Shown here: in pieces, positions 8,059 through 17,681 of the stretch
Numbering within the stretch: the first letter of the stretch is position 1
How the letters are laid out: every line of letters starts with the position of its first letter
From: Ruminococcaceae bacterium BL-6
GTDB taxonomy: Bacteria > Bacillota > Clostridia > Oscillospirales > Acutalibacteraceae
Assembly: GCA_902810075.1 (NCBI GenBank)
Contig: LR778135.1
Span: 682,001 to 746,000, forward strand
Length of the DNA stretch: 64,000 bases
Direction of reading: 5' to 3'
Notes under the pieces: model-generated
Told to the model about the DNA's origin: nothing
Databases searched by the model: none
What the model saw: only the letters and a program-made list of their open reading frames with translations
Position numbers and translations under genes: made by a program

Positions 8059-8068
8059 GAAGAAAAAT

Positions 8069-8083
8069 AAATAATGATTATCG
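8069..8083 (+). promoter_or_regulatory. PerR/Fur-type operator
   Basis: AAATAATGATTATCG matches the 7-1-7 Fur/PerR box (TGATAATNATTATCA / TTATAATNATTATAA) at most positions. It overlaps the predicted start of transcription of the Fur-family gene, so autoregulation is likely. Confidence 0.72.
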
Positions 8084-8109
8084 TTATTTGTTTTGAAAGG
8101 GTGATGCTT

Positions 8110-8514
8110 ATGCAAAAGCGTCAGAATTTTAGCCGGAAACGTAAAGCGATTTTAGATGCAATAAGCGGAACAACCATTCACCCCACGGCGGAATGGGTCT
8201 ATCAGGCCCTGAAGCCCGAATATCCCGATTTGAGCCTTGGCACCGTCTACCGCAACATCACCCGCTTCAAGGAAGACGGATTGATCATCAGCGTCGGAAT
8301 CATCAACGGGCAGGAGCGGTTTGACGCCACGGTCGAACCGCACGATCATTTTGTCTGCGAGGAATGCGGCGCGGTTCTGGATCTGAAGGACAGCGTCCTG
8401 CCGGATTCGGCGGATCAGCAGGTGGAGCGCAGGTACGGGGTGCAGGTCGCCTCGCACAGCCTCGTTTTCCGGGGCATCTGCCCCAAGTGCATGAAAAGCC
8501 GGACGAAAAACTGA
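8110..8514 (+). CDS. perR: Fur-family repressor, PerR-like
   Basis: A 134-aa protein. The winged-helix domain (AILDAISGTTIHPTAEWVYQ, LGTVYRNITRFKEDGLI) is followed by a dimerisation/metal domain. It has Asp in ERFDATVEPHDHF, the position that separates PerR (Asp) from Fur (Glu), plus the His pair and two CxxC motifs (CEECG, CPKC) for structural zinc. ATG at 8110 is preferred over ATG at 8104 because AAAGGG lies at proper distance. The next gene encodes a rubredoxin-first rubrerythrin, a classic PerR target in clostridia. Role: peroxide-sensing repressor, oxidised at the metal-binding His residues. Confidence 0.82.
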   Translation: MQKRQNFSRKRKAILDAISGTTIHPTAEWVYQALKPEYPDLSLGTVYRNITRFKEDGLIISVGIINGQERFDATVEPHDHFVCEECGAVLDLKDSVLPDSADQQVERRYGVQVASHSLVFRGICPKCMKSRTKN

Positions 8515-8575
8515 AATCGGGATCCCTGTTTGCCGTTCATTTTTAATTTATGATGTTTTTTAGGAGGAAAAAAAG

Positions 8576-9118
8576 ATGAAAAAATTTGTATGTACCGTCT
8601 GCGGGTATGTTTATATCGGAGAAGAGCCCCCGGAATTCTGCCCCCAGTGCAAGGCCCCCAGGGAAAAGTTCCGCGAGCAGACCGAGGAGGCCTCGTCGTT
8701 TGCCTGCGAGCATGAAGTCGGAATCGCCAAGGGAATCGACAAGGAAGTTTACGAAGGCCTTGTGGCGAATTTCAACGGCGAGTGTTCCGAAGTCGGCATG
8801 TATCTGGCCATGAGCCGTCAGGCGGAGCGTGAGGGATATCCCGAGATTGCGGAAGCGTTCAAACGGTATGCGTTTGAAGAAGCCAACCATGCATCCCGCT
8901 TTGCGGAGCTTTTGGGCGAAGTTCTCACCAACAGCACCAAAAAAAATCTGGAACTGCGCGTCGAGGCGGAAACGGGCGCCTGCGCCGGCAAGCTGGAGCT
9001 TGCGAAACGCGCCAAGGCCCTGAATTACGATGCGATTCACGATACCGTGCATGAAATGGCCAAGGATGAGGCCCGCCACGGCGCCGGATTCCGCGGCTTG
9101 CTCAAGAGATATTTCTGA
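8576..9118 (+). CDS. Rubrerythrin, reverse type (rubredoxin domain first)
   Basis: A 180-aa protein. Residues 1-35 form a rubredoxin-like iron site with CTVCGY and CPQC. Residues 45-180 form a four-helix di-iron ferritin-like domain with the Glu/His ligands in [21 protein letters not shown] and [11 protein letters not shown]. This order (rubredoxin before ferritin domain) is that of the clostridial reverse rubrerythrins, which reduce hydrogen peroxide and oxygen with electrons from NADH. The ribosome site TAGGAGG is strong. It lies 61 bp after the PerR-like gene and is followed by a terminator, so both are probably induced together by peroxide. Confidence 0.93.
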   Translation: MKKFVCTVCGYVYIGEEPPEFCPQCKAPREKFREQTEEASSFACEHEVGIAKGIDKEVYEGLVANFNGECSEVGMYLAMSRQAEREGYPEIAEAFKRYAFEEANHASRFAELLGEVLTNSTKKNLELRVEAETGACAGKLELAKRAKALNYDAIHDTVHEMAKDEARHGAGFRGLLKRYF

Positions 9119-9156
9119 TTGGTCCGATGATACGACGGCCGTAAAAACGGCATGCA

Positions 9157-9206
9157 GAAAAGCAGGGATCTTTCATACGAAAAGTATGGAAGGCCCCTGC
9201 TTTTTG
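9157..9206 (+). terminator. Terminator after rubrerythrin
   Basis: AAAAGCAGGG pairs with CCCCTGCTTTTT, and an inner TTTCATAC/GTATGGAA stem closes on a GAAA-like loop. A T run follows. Confidence 0.8.
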
Positions 9207-9274
9207 TTGTACAATCATACTGATGAGATCGATTTTTACGGCAATTCCGTTTATGATTGCGGAGCCGGAGCCCT

Positions 9275-9303
9275 TCCTCCCCCGCCGAAGGCAGGGGAGG
9301 AAG
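9275..9303. repeat. GC-rich hairpin repeat, copy 1
   Basis: TTCCTCCCCCGCC, a GAA loop and GGCAGGGGAGGAA form a near-perfect hairpin between genes. Three relatives occur at 17397-17425, 39549-39573 and 44342-44367. Confidence 0.65.
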
Positions 9304-9419
9304 AAAATGCTGTCAAACAGACTGCCGCAAAGCTCCTCTCAGGAAAATGCGGATTTTGCCCGCGTTTTCTTGGGAGGAGCGTATCAGGAGAAAATCGCAG
9401 AAAAAGGGGAGCGGAAAAA

Positions 9420-10268
9420 ATGAGGAAATACCTTGCCGCCATGATTCAGATGAACACGGGCCGGGACAGGGAGGAGAACCTGGAATATGCCCGGGCGCGC
9501 GTGGAAGAGGCGGCGCAGATGGGCGCGAAGCTGATCTGCCTGCCCGAAACGATGAGCTTCATCGGCGATGCGGCCGAAACCCTGGAGCACGCGGAGGATA
9601 AAAACGGCCCGTCGTTCCGGATGATTTCCGGTTTGGCGAAAAAATACGGCATCTATGTGCACGGGGGAAGCTGGGCCGAGCGGATCCCGGGAGAACCGCG
9701 GGTTTACAACACCAGTTATCTGTTTTCTCCGGCTGGGACGCCGCTTGCGAAATACCGCAAAATGCACCTGTTCGACATCACCATGCCGGATGGCGGCGCG
9801 GCGAGGGAATCGGAGCACGTCGCCCCGGGCCGGGAGGTCGTGACGGCACACACGGAGCTGGGGGTGCTGGGGTTCGCGATCTGTTACGACCTGCGCTTTC
9901 CAGAGCTGTTCCGGCTTCTGGCGCTTCGCGGGGCCCAGGTGATCCTGGTGCCTGCGTGCTTCACCCTCCAGACGGGGAAGGACCACTGGGAGCCCCTTCT
10001 GCGCGCGCGGGCCATTGAGAACGAATGCTATGTCATCGCGCCGGACCAGATCGGAAAAAACGCCGGAATGACCGCGTTCGGCGGCAGCATGGCGGTGGAC
10101 CCGTGGGGGACGGTGATCGCCCGGGCCGGGGAGGCGCCGGGCGTGACCCTTGCGCAGATCGATCTGGATTATCTGGATCGTGTGCGCTCCCGCATGCAGA
10201 CCCTGAACAACAGGCGCGAAGACGTATATGCCCTGCGGCTGAGCCGCGGGGAAGCCGGAGAGATCTGA
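9420..10268 (+). CDS. Carbon-nitrogen hydrolase (nitrilase superfamily, omega-amidase/Nit1-like)
   Basis: A 282-aa protein with the Glu-Lys-Cys triad of the nitrilase fold: Glu in LICLPETMSFIG, Lys in LAKYRKMHLFD and the nucleophile Cys in GFAICYDLRFPELFR. The motif spacing and RKMHLFDI fit the Nit1/Nit2 clade, which hydrolyses deaminated glutathione or alpha-ketoglutaramate. The frame is open far upstream, but ATG at 9420 matches the usual N-terminus (LAAMIQMNTGRD) and follows AAAAGGGGAGCGG. The gene stands alone between terminators. The substrate cannot be told from sequence; a metabolite-repair amidase is most likely. Confidence 0.86.
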   Translation: MRKYLAAMIQMNTGRDREENLEYARARVEEAAQMGAKLICLPETMSFIGDAAETLEHAEDKNGPSFRMISGLAKKYGIYVHGGSWAERIPGEPRVYNTSYLFSPAGTPLAKYRKMHLFDITMPDGGAARESEHVAPGREVVTAHTELGVLGFAICYDLRFPELFRLLALRGAQVILVPACFTLQTGKDHWEPLLRARAIENECYVIAPDQIGKNAGMTAFGGSMAVDPWGTVIARAGEAPGVTLAQIDLDYLDRVRSRMQTLNNRREDVYALRLSRGEAGEI

Positions 10269-10289
10269 ATTTCCCCGGAAACGGGATCG

Positions 10290-10330
10290 GCTGAATCGCC
10301 GGAAAAACCGGCTGTTCAGCTTTGTTTTTG
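10290..10330 (+). terminator. Terminator after the nitrilase-family gene
   Basis: GCTGAA...CCGG and CCGG...TTCAGC pair around an AAAAA loop, followed by TTTGTTTTT. Confidence 0.75.
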
Positions 10331-10541
10331 GAAGAATTCTTATGATTGTCAAAAAATTTACAATTATTTATATAAATATTTATATAAAAATTTATATAAA
10401 ATTTTAGATAAATAAATGGATTAACCTGAAATATATTCAAATAAAGAAAGATAATTTATAAATTATATCTAATTATTGATAAAATAATTTTTAGATTATC
10501 AACAAAAAGCGAGATAAAATCTAAAAATTATAAAAATTTTA
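10331..10541. other. AT-rich intergenic region upstream of the sugar operon
   Basis: About 210 bp of almost pure A/T with repeated TTTATATAAA-like palindromes. No gene is supported. It could be a bendable upstream region for the sugar-operon promoter. Confidence 0.5.
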
Positions 10542-10569
10542 TTGTAAAAATTTATTTCCTGTGTATAAT
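10542..10569 (+). promoter_or_regulatory. Promoter of the sugar operon
   Basis: TTGTAA at 10542-10547 and TATAAT at 10564-10569 with a 16-bp spacer. An inverted repeat TTCCTGT (10556-10562) and ACAGGAA (10578-10584) brackets the -10 box and is a plausible operator for the LacI-type protein encoded next. Confidence 0.65.
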
Positions 10570-10603
10570 GTAAGTGAACAGGAAGGAAACGAGGGGAACA
10601 TCA

Positions 10604-11611
10604 TTGAAAGTCAGCATGAAAACCATCAGCGAGAGGACCGGATTTTCTCCCGCCACCGTATCCAACGCGCTGAACCGCAAGCGCGGGGTCAGCAAGGAGA
10701 CGGTGGAGAAGGTCCTGAGCGCCGCCGATGAGCTTGGGTATTCGAACAAACCCCGGATTTCAAAAATCAAATTCGTCATCTATAAACGGAATGGACTGAT
10801 TATCAATGACAGCCCGTTTTTTCCCGCGGTGATCGAAGGCGTGGAGCGGCAGGCCAAAAAGCTGCAGTATGAAACCGTCTTCTGCAACCTGACCTGCGAC
10901 AGCCCCGACTGCAAGGAGCAGATCAAGTCGATTCTGGAAGACACCAGCTCCGCGGTGATCCTTTTGGGCACCGAGATGACGGAACAGGATTTCAAGCTGT
11001 TCGAGCACCCGAAATGCCACCTGATCCTGCTGGACGGCTGGAGCGACGAGATCACGTTCGACGGCGTCCTCATCAGCAACACGGATTCGGCCTGCAAGGC
11101 CGTGGAGTACCTGATCCGGAAAGGGCACCGCCGGATCGGCTATCTGCGGGGCAGCTTCCGCATCAAGGCGTTCTCCTACCGCAGCATCGGCTACCGGCGC
11201 GCGATGAGCCGCCACGGCCTCCCGGTAGGGCCGGATGACGTCATCACGCTGGGCACCACCACGGAAAGCGCCTACCGGGACATGATTACCCGCCTGGAAG
11301 AGAACGGCCGCCTTCCCACCGCGTTTTTCGCGGATAACGACGTGATCGCCTTGGGCGCCATGCGGGCGCTTCAGGAAAAGGGCTACCGCGTCCCGCAGGA
11401 TGTTTCCATTATCGGATTCGACAATATTCCCTTCGGGGAAATTTCAAGCCCCCGGCTGACCACGATCCACGTGTTCAAGCAGGAGATGGGCGAAATCGCC
11501 GTGCGCCGCCTGACGGATCACATCAACCTGGGCAGCACGGTCAAGACGAAAATACAGGTCTGCACGGAATTTGTGGAACGAGAAAGCGTGCGCGACCTGA
11601 ACGAAACGTAA
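10604..11611 (+). CDS. LacI-family regulator of the sugar operon
   Basis: A 335-aa protein. An N-terminal helix-turn-helix (MKTISERTGFSPATVSNALN) and hinge helix (ETVEKVLSAADELGY) lead into a periplasmic-binding-protein-like sensor domain (RIGYLRGSFRIKAFSYRSIG, FFADNDVIALGAMRALQ, VSIIGFDNIPFGEISSPRLT). The TTG at 10604 is chosen because GAGGGG lies 7 bp upstream; an in-frame GTG at 10574 overlaps the promoter repeat. It is the first gene of an operon running to 22294, so it is probably a local repressor relieved by the transported sugar. Confidence 0.88.
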   Translation: MKVSMKTISERTGFSPATVSNALNRKRGVSKETVEKVLSAADELGYSNKPRISKIKFVIYKRNGLIINDSPFFPAVIEGVERQAKKLQYETVFCNLTCDSPDCKEQIKSILEDTSSAVILLGTEMTEQDFKLFEHPKCHLILLDGWSDEITFDGVLISNTDSACKAVEYLIRKGHRRIGYLRGSFRIKAFSYRSIGYRRAMSRHGLPVGPDDVITLGTTTESAYRDMITRLEENGRLPTAFFADNDVIALGAMRALQEKGYRVPQDVSIIGFDNIPFGEISSPRLTTIHVFKQEMGEIAVRRLTDHINLGSTVKTKIQVCTEFVERESVRDLNET

Positions 11612-11631
11612 CTTACTTGGAGGCGGGGAAA

Positions 11632-13035
11632 ATGGAGAAGATCAGGCTTGGATTCGCACCGACGAGAAGAAGCATTTTCAGCGCGCCGGACGCGGTGAAA
11701 TACAGGAACCTGACGGCCGCAAGGCTCAGGGAACTCGGCGTGGATTTTGTCGATATCACGGATGTCAACGACGAGGGCCTCTTGTATGACGACGAGGGCC
11801 TGAGCCGGATCATCGAGAAATTCAAACGGGAAAAAGTCGACGGCCTGTTTCTTCCCCACTGCAATTTCGGGACGGAATACGAGTGCGCCAGGCTCGCGAA
11901 GGCGCTGAACGTCCCGGTGCTCCTGTGGGGCCCGCTCGACGAGCGCCCGGATGAAAATGGGGTGCGCCTGCGCGATACGCAGTGCGGCCTGTTCGCGACG
12001 GGCAAGGTGCTTAGAAGGTTCCGCATCCCGTTCACTTACCTGACGAACTGCCGGCTGAGCGACCCCGTGTTTGAGCGGGGCGTGCGGGATTTTCTCGCGG
12101 TGTGCAGCGTGGTGAGAACCTTCCGCAGCATCCGCATCCTGCAGATTTCCACCCGCCCGTTCGACTTCTGGTCCACCATGTGCAACGAAGGCGAGCTGCT
12201 CGAAAAATTCAACATCCAGCTCTCGCCGATCCCGATGCCCGAGCTGATGGAGGAAGTGCGCAGGGCCAAAAAGGATGAGGGCGGGGAGATTGCCCGCGTG
12301 CTTTCGTATATCCGCGAAAACATGGAGGTCCAAATCCCGCCGGACGCGCTCGAAAACGTGGCGGCCTTGAAGGTCGCGATGGAATCCCTCGTCGCGAAAT
12401 ACGGCTGCAAGGCCGTGGCGATCCAGTGCTGGAACTGTCTTCAGCAGGAGCTGGGCATCATGCCCTGCGCGGCGAATGCGCTGATGAACGACGAGGGGAC
12501 CCCGGTGGTGTGCGAGACTGATATCCACGGCGCGGTCACGGCGCTTCTCGTCGAGGCCGCCGGAATGGGTGAAACGCGCTCGTTCTTCGCGGACTGGACG
12601 ATCCGCCACCCGGATATCCCGAACGGCGAGCTGCTTCAGCACTGCGGCCCCTGGCCGGTTTCCGTCGCGCGGAGCAAGCCGGTGCTCGGGTACCCGCTCG
12701 CGTTCAAGCACCCGGGCAGCCTGACGGCGGAAGCGAAGCACGGCGAGCTGACCCTGTGCCGCTTCGACGGGGACAACGGGGAATATTCCCTGCTGCTCGG
12801 CAACGCCAAAGGGGTCGACGGGCCGAACTGCATGGGCACCTACCTTTGGGTGGAAGTGGAAAACATCAAAAGGCTCGAAGAAAAAATCGTCTGCGGCCCG
12901 TACATCCACCACTGCGTGGGCATCCACAAAAATGTGGTTCCGGTGCTGTACGAGGCGTGCAAATACATCGGGGTGAAGCCGGACTTTTACGACCCGATCG
13001 AGGAAAAGGTCAGGGCTTATCTCAGGGGGGAATAA
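11632..13035 (+). CDS. L-fucose/L-arabinose isomerase-family protein
   Basis: A 467-aa protein of the fucose/arabinose isomerase superfamily. Supporting segments are the N-terminal domain with GLFLPHCNFGTEYECARLAK and the metal-site region (VAIQCWNCLQQELGIMPC, then VVCETDIHGAVTALL), where Glu and Asp in CETDIHG are at the places of the manganese ligands, plus a C-terminal His region (GPYIHHCVGIHKNVV). Members interconvert aldoses and ketoses in the cytosol; many in sugar loci have no assigned substrate. The ATG at 11632 follows GGAGGCGGGG. It is the first enzyme gene after the LacI regulator, 3 bp before a split transketolase, so it likely makes the ketose used by the following kinase. Substrate unknown. 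Confidence 0.82.
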   Translation: MEKIRLGFAPTRRSIFSAPDAVKYRNLTAARLRELGVDFVDITDVNDEGLLYDDEGLSRIIEKFKREKVDGLFLPHCNFGTEYECARLAKALNVPVLLWGPLDERPDENGVRLRDTQCGLFATGKVLRRFRIPFTYLTNCRLSDPVFERGVRDFLAVCSVVRTFRSIRILQISTRPFDFWSTMCNEGELLEKFNIQLSPIPMPELMEEVRRAKKDEGGEIARVLSYIRENMEVQIPPDALENVAALKVAMESLVAKYGCKAVAIQCWNCLQQELGIMPCAANALMNDEGTPVVCETDIHGAVTALLVEAAGMGETRSFFADWTIRHPDIPNGELLQHCGPWPVSVARSKPVLGYPLAFKHPGSLTAEAKHGELTLCRFDGDNGEYSLLLGNAKGVDGPNCMGTYLWVEVENIKRLEEKIVCGPYIHHCVGIHKNVVPVLYEACKYIGVKPDFYDPIEEKVRAYLRGE

Positions 13036-13038
13036 GAA

Positions 13039-13875
13039 ATGGCGGACTTAAAAGAAAAGGCAAGACAGATCCGGCGCGACATCGTCACGCTGGTGTACCG
13101 CGCGGGCGGCGGGCATATCGGCGGGGACCTGAGTGTCACGGATATCCTCGTCACTCTGTACTACAAACATCTGAACTGCTCGCCGGAGCGCGTGGATGAC
13201 CCGAACCGGGACCGCCTGATCCTGAGCAAGGGCCACTGCGTGGAGGCGCTGTACAGCATTCTGGCGGACCGGGGCTATTTCCCGAAGTCCGATCTCGACC
13301 ATTATTCTGCCTATCTTTCCAAATACATCGGCCACCCCAGCAGCAAGGTCAGCGGGGTGGAAATCAGCTCCGGTTCGCTGGGGCACGGCCTTTCGGTCAG
13401 CGTCGGCATGGCGCTGGCCGGAAAGATGGACGGGGCGCCCTACCGGGTCTACACCGTGATGGGCGACGGCGAGCTTGACGAGGGCTCCGTCTGGGAGGGC
13501 GCCATGGCGGCCAATCAGTACCGCCTCGATAACCTGACCGCGATCGTGGACCGCAATCGCCTTCAGATTTCCGGCTCCACCGAGGATGTGATGGCGCAGG
13601 ACAGCCAGAAGGACCGCTGGCAGTCGTTCGGCTGGCACGCGATCGAGGTGCCGGGCAACGATGCGGATGCGCTGGACCGCGCGCTGGAGGAAGCGAAGAA
13701 CACAAGAGGAAAACCGACGGTGATCATTGCGGACACGGTAAAGGGCTGCGGCGTTTCCTTTATGGAAAACAAGGCGGGCTGGCACCACAGGCTGCCCACC
13801 GAAGAGGAATACAGACAGGCCATGAAAGAACTCGGAGCGGAAGGAGCGACGGAAAATGAATCGGATCGCCGATAA
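13039..13875 (+). CDS. Transketolase, N-terminal (thiamine diphosphate-binding) subunit
   Basis: A 278-aa half-transketolase with the ThDP-binding motif GDGELDEGSVWEGAMAANQ ending at the conserved Asn, plus GGGHIGGDLSVTDIL and LSKGHCVEALYSIL. Full transketolases are about 650 aa; here the pyrimidine-binding half is a separate gene that overlaps this one by 20 bp. Split transketolases in sugar loci often act on a particular ketose phosphate (for example apulose 4-phosphate) and not in the general pentose phosphate pathway. The neighbouring isomerase and kinase suggest such a role. Reaction class is sure, substrate inferred. Confidence 0.93.
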   Translation: MADLKEKARQIRRDIVTLVYRAGGGHIGGDLSVTDILVTLYYKHLNCSPERVDDPNRDRLILSKGHCVEALYSILADRGYFPKSDLDHYSAYLSKYIGHPSSKVSGVEISSGSLGHGLSVSVGMALAGKMDGAPYRVYTVMGDGELDEGSVWEGAMAANQYRLDNLTAIVDRNRLQISGSTEDVMAQDSQKDRWQSFGWHAIEVPGNDADALDRALEEAKNTRGKPTVIIADTVKGCGVSFMENKAGWHHRLPTEEEYRQAMKELGAEGATENESDRR

Positions 13876-14785
13876 GCAGGTCATCTGCAATGTGCTGATA
13901 CAGGAGGCGGAAAAGGACCGCGACATCGTCGTTGCGTGCAGCGATTCCCGCGGCTCCGGCTCCATGACAGCGTTCGCGGACGCCTTTCCGAAACAGTTCG
14001 TCGAAGTCGGCATCGCCGAGCAGAGCCTCGTTTCCGTCAGCGCGGGGCTTGCGCTGTGCGGCAAAAAGGTGTTCGCGGTGTCGCCGGCGTCGTTCCTTTC
14101 CACGCGCAGCATGGAACAGGCCAAGGTGGATGTCGCCTATAACCATTCGAACGTCACGCTGATCGGGATCAGCGGCGGCGTCAGCTACGGGGCGCTTGGC
14201 TTTACGCACCATTCCACAAACGACATCGCGTCGATGGCATCCCTTTCCGGCCTGCGCGTCTATCTGCCGAGCGACCGCTTCCAGACGGAAAAGCTGATCC
14301 GTGCGCTCCTGAAAGACCGGGAGCCGGCGTATGTCCGGGTGGGGCGCAACGCGGTGGAGGATGTTTACTCCGAAGGGGACGTTCCGTTTGAGTTCAACCG
14401 CGCGACCCAGATCTGCGGCGGAACGGACGTCACCCTGGTCGCGTGCGGCGAGCTGGTGTCCGCGGCCCAAAAGGCGGCTGAGCTGCTGAAGGAGAAGGGC
14501 GTTTCCGCCCGGGTGCTCGACATGTACTGCCTGAAGCCGATCGACCGCGAAGCGGTGGCGAAGGCGGCGCGGGAGACGAGAGGGATCGTCACCGCGGAGG
14601 AGCACGTCGCGGTGGGCGGCCTCGGCTCGATGGTGAGCCAGATCGTGACGGCGGAGCACCCCACGCGCATGCGCAGCCTGACCCTGCCGGATGAGCCGGT
14701 CGTCACCGGAAAATCCCGCGAGGTTTTCGACTATTACGGCCTGAATGCCGAGGGCATCGCAAAGGCCGCGCTGGAGCTGATCTGA
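13856..14785 (+). CDS. Transketolase, C-terminal subunit
   Basis: A 309-aa partner of the preceding subunit. It carries the pyrimidine-binding domain with the catalytic Glu in VEVGIAEQSLVSVSAG, the LTHHSTNDIA-type segment (FTHHSTNDIASMASL), and the C-terminal transketolase domain (VTLVACGELVSAAQKA, RVLDMYCLKPIDREAV). The start lies inside the upstream gene after GGAGCGACGG, so the two subunits are translated together. The stop is 1 bp before the kinase start. Confidence 0.93.
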   Translation: MNRIADKQVICNVLIQEAEKDRDIVVACSDSRGSGSMTAFADAFPKQFVEVGIAEQSLVSVSAGLALCGKKVFAVSPASFLSTRSMEQAKVDVAYNHSNVTLIGISGGVSYGALGFTHHSTNDIASMASLSGLRVYLPSDRFQTEKLIRALLKDREPAYVRVGRNAVEDVYSEGDVPFEFNRATQICGGTDVTLVACGELVSAAQKAAELLKEKGVSARVLDMYCLKPIDREAVAKAARETRGIVTAEEHVAVGGLGSMVSQIVTAEHPTRMRSLTLPDEPVVTGKSREVFDYYGLNAEGIAKAALELI

Positions 14786-14786
14786 C

Positions 14787-16259
14787 ATGGCTTACATACT
14801 CGCTTTCGACCAGAGCACGCAGGGGACGAAGGGCCTCCTGTTCGACGGCGCGGGCCGGCTTGCCGCGCGGTGCGACCGCTCCCACAGACAGATCGTCGAC
14901 GAAAAAGGCTGGGTCGAGCACGACCCGGAGGAAATCTACCGCAACACCGTCGCCGTCGCAAAGGATGTCGTGGAAAAAGCCGGCATCCAAAAAGAGGAGA
15001 TCGCCGCCATCGGGATCAGCAACCAGCGCGAGACGGCGCTGGTGTGGGACCGCCGCACCGGAAAGCCGGTTTACAACGCGGTGGTGTGGCAGTGCCCCCG
15101 GGGCGAGGCCATCTGCCGGCGCCTGAAGGATGCGGGCTGCGCGGAGAAGATCCGCGGCAGCACCGGGCTTCCGCTTTCCCCTTATTTTTCCGCGGCGAAG
15201 ATCGCGTGGATCTTTGAAAACGCCGAGGGCGCGCGGCAGAAGGAGAACCTGTGCTGCGGCACCATAGACAGCTGGCTGGTGTTCCGCCTGACCGGGGGAA
15301 AGGAATTCAAAACGGATGCTTCCAACGCGTCCCGCACGCAGCTTTTCAATATTGAAAGGCTCGCGTGGGACCCCGAGATCTGCCGCATGTTCGGCATCCC
15401 GGTTCCCTGTCTGGCGCAGGTCTGCGGCTCCGACGAATGCTTCGGGCAGACGGATCTGGAGGGCTTTCTCGACCGCCCCGTGCCCATCCACGCGGTGCTG
15501 GGGGATTCCCACGGCGCGCTGTTCGGGCAGGACTGCCGCAGGCCGGGGATGGGAAAGGCCACCTACGGCACGGGCTCGTCCGTCATGCTGAATACCGGGG
15601 AAAAGCCGGTGTTCAGCAAAAACGGTCTGGCAACTTCCCTCGCCTGGAGCATCGGCGGAACGGTGAACTACGTGCTGGAGGGGAACATCAATTATACGGG
15701 CTCTGTCATCGGCTGGATGAAGAAGGATCTCGGCCTGGTGCAGACGGTGCGGCAGGCGCATCAGCTTGCCGCCGAAGCGGACCCGCTCGACAAGGCCTAT
15801 TTCGTCCCGGCGTTCACCGGGCTGGGCGCCCCTTACTGGGACAGCGAAGCCACCGGGCTTTTCACCGGCATCACCCGGAAAACGGGGCGTGCGGAGCTGG
15901 TGAAGGCGGGCGTCGACTGCATCGCCTATCAGGTGGCGGATATCGTGAACCTGATGCGCTCGGAATCCGGGCTTTCCATCCGGGAACTGCGCGTGGACGG
16001 CGGGCCCACGGAAAGCGATTACCTGATGCAGTTCCAGAGCGACATTCTGGGCATTCCGGTGATGGTGCCGCAGCTTCAGGAGCTTTCGGGCATGGGCGCC
16101 GCCTATGCCGCCGGAATCGCGGCCGGGCTTTACGACGGGCGGGCCGTCTTTTCAAACGGAAAGCGGAGGGAATACCGCAGAAAAATGGAAGAGCAAAAAA
16201 GCGCGGAGCTGTACAAGGGCTGGAAAAGGGCCGTCCGGCTTGCGCTTTCTCACGAATAG
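14787..16259 (+). CDS. FGGY-family carbohydrate kinase, glycerol-kinase-like
   Basis: A 490-aa ATP-dependent sugar/polyol kinase. The N-terminal phosphate loop is AFDQSTQGTKGLLFD; the substrate region includes ISNQRETALVWD (Arg-Glu as in GlpK) and VVWQCPRGEA; the adenine-binding region is ATYGTGSSVMLNTG. The catalytic Asp lies in LGDSHGALFGQ, where glycerol kinases have GDQQ. That change, plus loss of the RRT following WQC, argues against a simple glycerol kinase. Placement between a split transketolase and a sugar ABC transporter suggests a ketose kinase feeding the transketolase, analogous to apulose kinase. Substrate is inference. Confidence 0.85.
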   Translation: MAYILAFDQSTQGTKGLLFDGAGRLAARCDRSHRQIVDEKGWVEHDPEEIYRNTVAVAKDVVEKAGIQKEEIAAIGISNQRETALVWDRRTGKPVYNAVVWQCPRGEAICRRLKDAGCAEKIRGSTGLPLSPYFSAAKIAWIFENAEGARQKENLCCGTIDSWLVFRLTGGKEFKTDASNASRTQLFNIERLAWDPEICRMFGIPVPCLAQVCGSDECFGQTDLEGFLDRPVPIHAVLGDSHGALFGQDCRRPGMGKATYGTGSSVMLNTGEKPVFSKNGLATSLAWSIGGTVNYVLEGNINYTGSVIGWMKKDLGLVQTVRQAHQLAAEADPLDKAYFVPAFTGLGAPYWDSEATGLFTGITRKTGRAELVKAGVDCIAYQVADIVNLMRSESGLSIRELRVDGGPTESDYLMQFQSDILGIPVMVPQLQELSGMGAAYAAGIAAGLYDGRAVFSNGKRREYRRKMEEQKSAELYKGWKRAVRLALSHE

Positions 16260-16304
16260 CGGGCGGCGGAATATCGGATTTCGCCCGTCTCTATTAATAA
16301 ATAA

Positions 16305-17348
<1,044 letters not shown>

Positions 17349-17384
17349 TTTTCCCGCAGACAGTTGCAGCATTTCCGGTTCAGC

Positions 17385-17432
17385 AGGGGATTTCCATTCT
17401 TTCCCCGCCTTCGGCGGGAGGGAATATCCCCT
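17385..17432 (+). terminator. Hairpin after the binding-protein gene (attenuator / mRNA stabiliser; hairpin repeat copy 2)
   Basis: AGGGGAT...ATCCCCT encloses a CCCGCC/GGCGGG stem with a TTC loop. There is no T run, so it may be a partial terminator or 3' stabiliser. The inner stem belongs to the dispersed GC-rich hairpin family (TTTCCCCGCC...GGCGGGAGGGAA). Confidence 0.6.
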
Positions 17433-17579
17433 GACTCTCAGTCATTGCCGGAATCGCTGTAAAGGCCGATCGGCGGTATTTGTGAGGATAAGGGGGAGTT
17501 TATCAAAACGGCTTCTTCCTTATCCTTGCTTATTTTAAAAACTTCCATTTTAAATTGGGAAAAAAGCTTCAGGCTCTGT

Positions 17580-17640
17580 GACGCCGGACGGCGCAGTTTC
17601 AGACGAAACAGACCATTTCCCTGATGGTTCAAACGAGACC
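17580..17640. repeat. Decayed partial copy of the MITE-like repeat
   Basis: GACGCCGGACGGCGCAG followed by GACGAAACAGACCATTTCC and GGTTCAAACGAGACC aligns with the right third of the complete element at 35880-36043 with about 70 percent identity by eye. It lies in the 333-bp gap before the DUF2291 gene; the rest of that gap (17433-17579) shows nothing else I can name. Confidence 0.6.
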
Positions 17641-17681
17641 CCGGAAGCTTTACGATATTTTTCAGAAACGAGGAATGCAAG

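Noticed and set aside
13039..16259. Naming the transketolase and kinase genes aptA, aptB and aplK (apiose pathway).
   Set aside because: The gene order resembles that pathway, but without a substrate test or alignment the names would be over-claimed.
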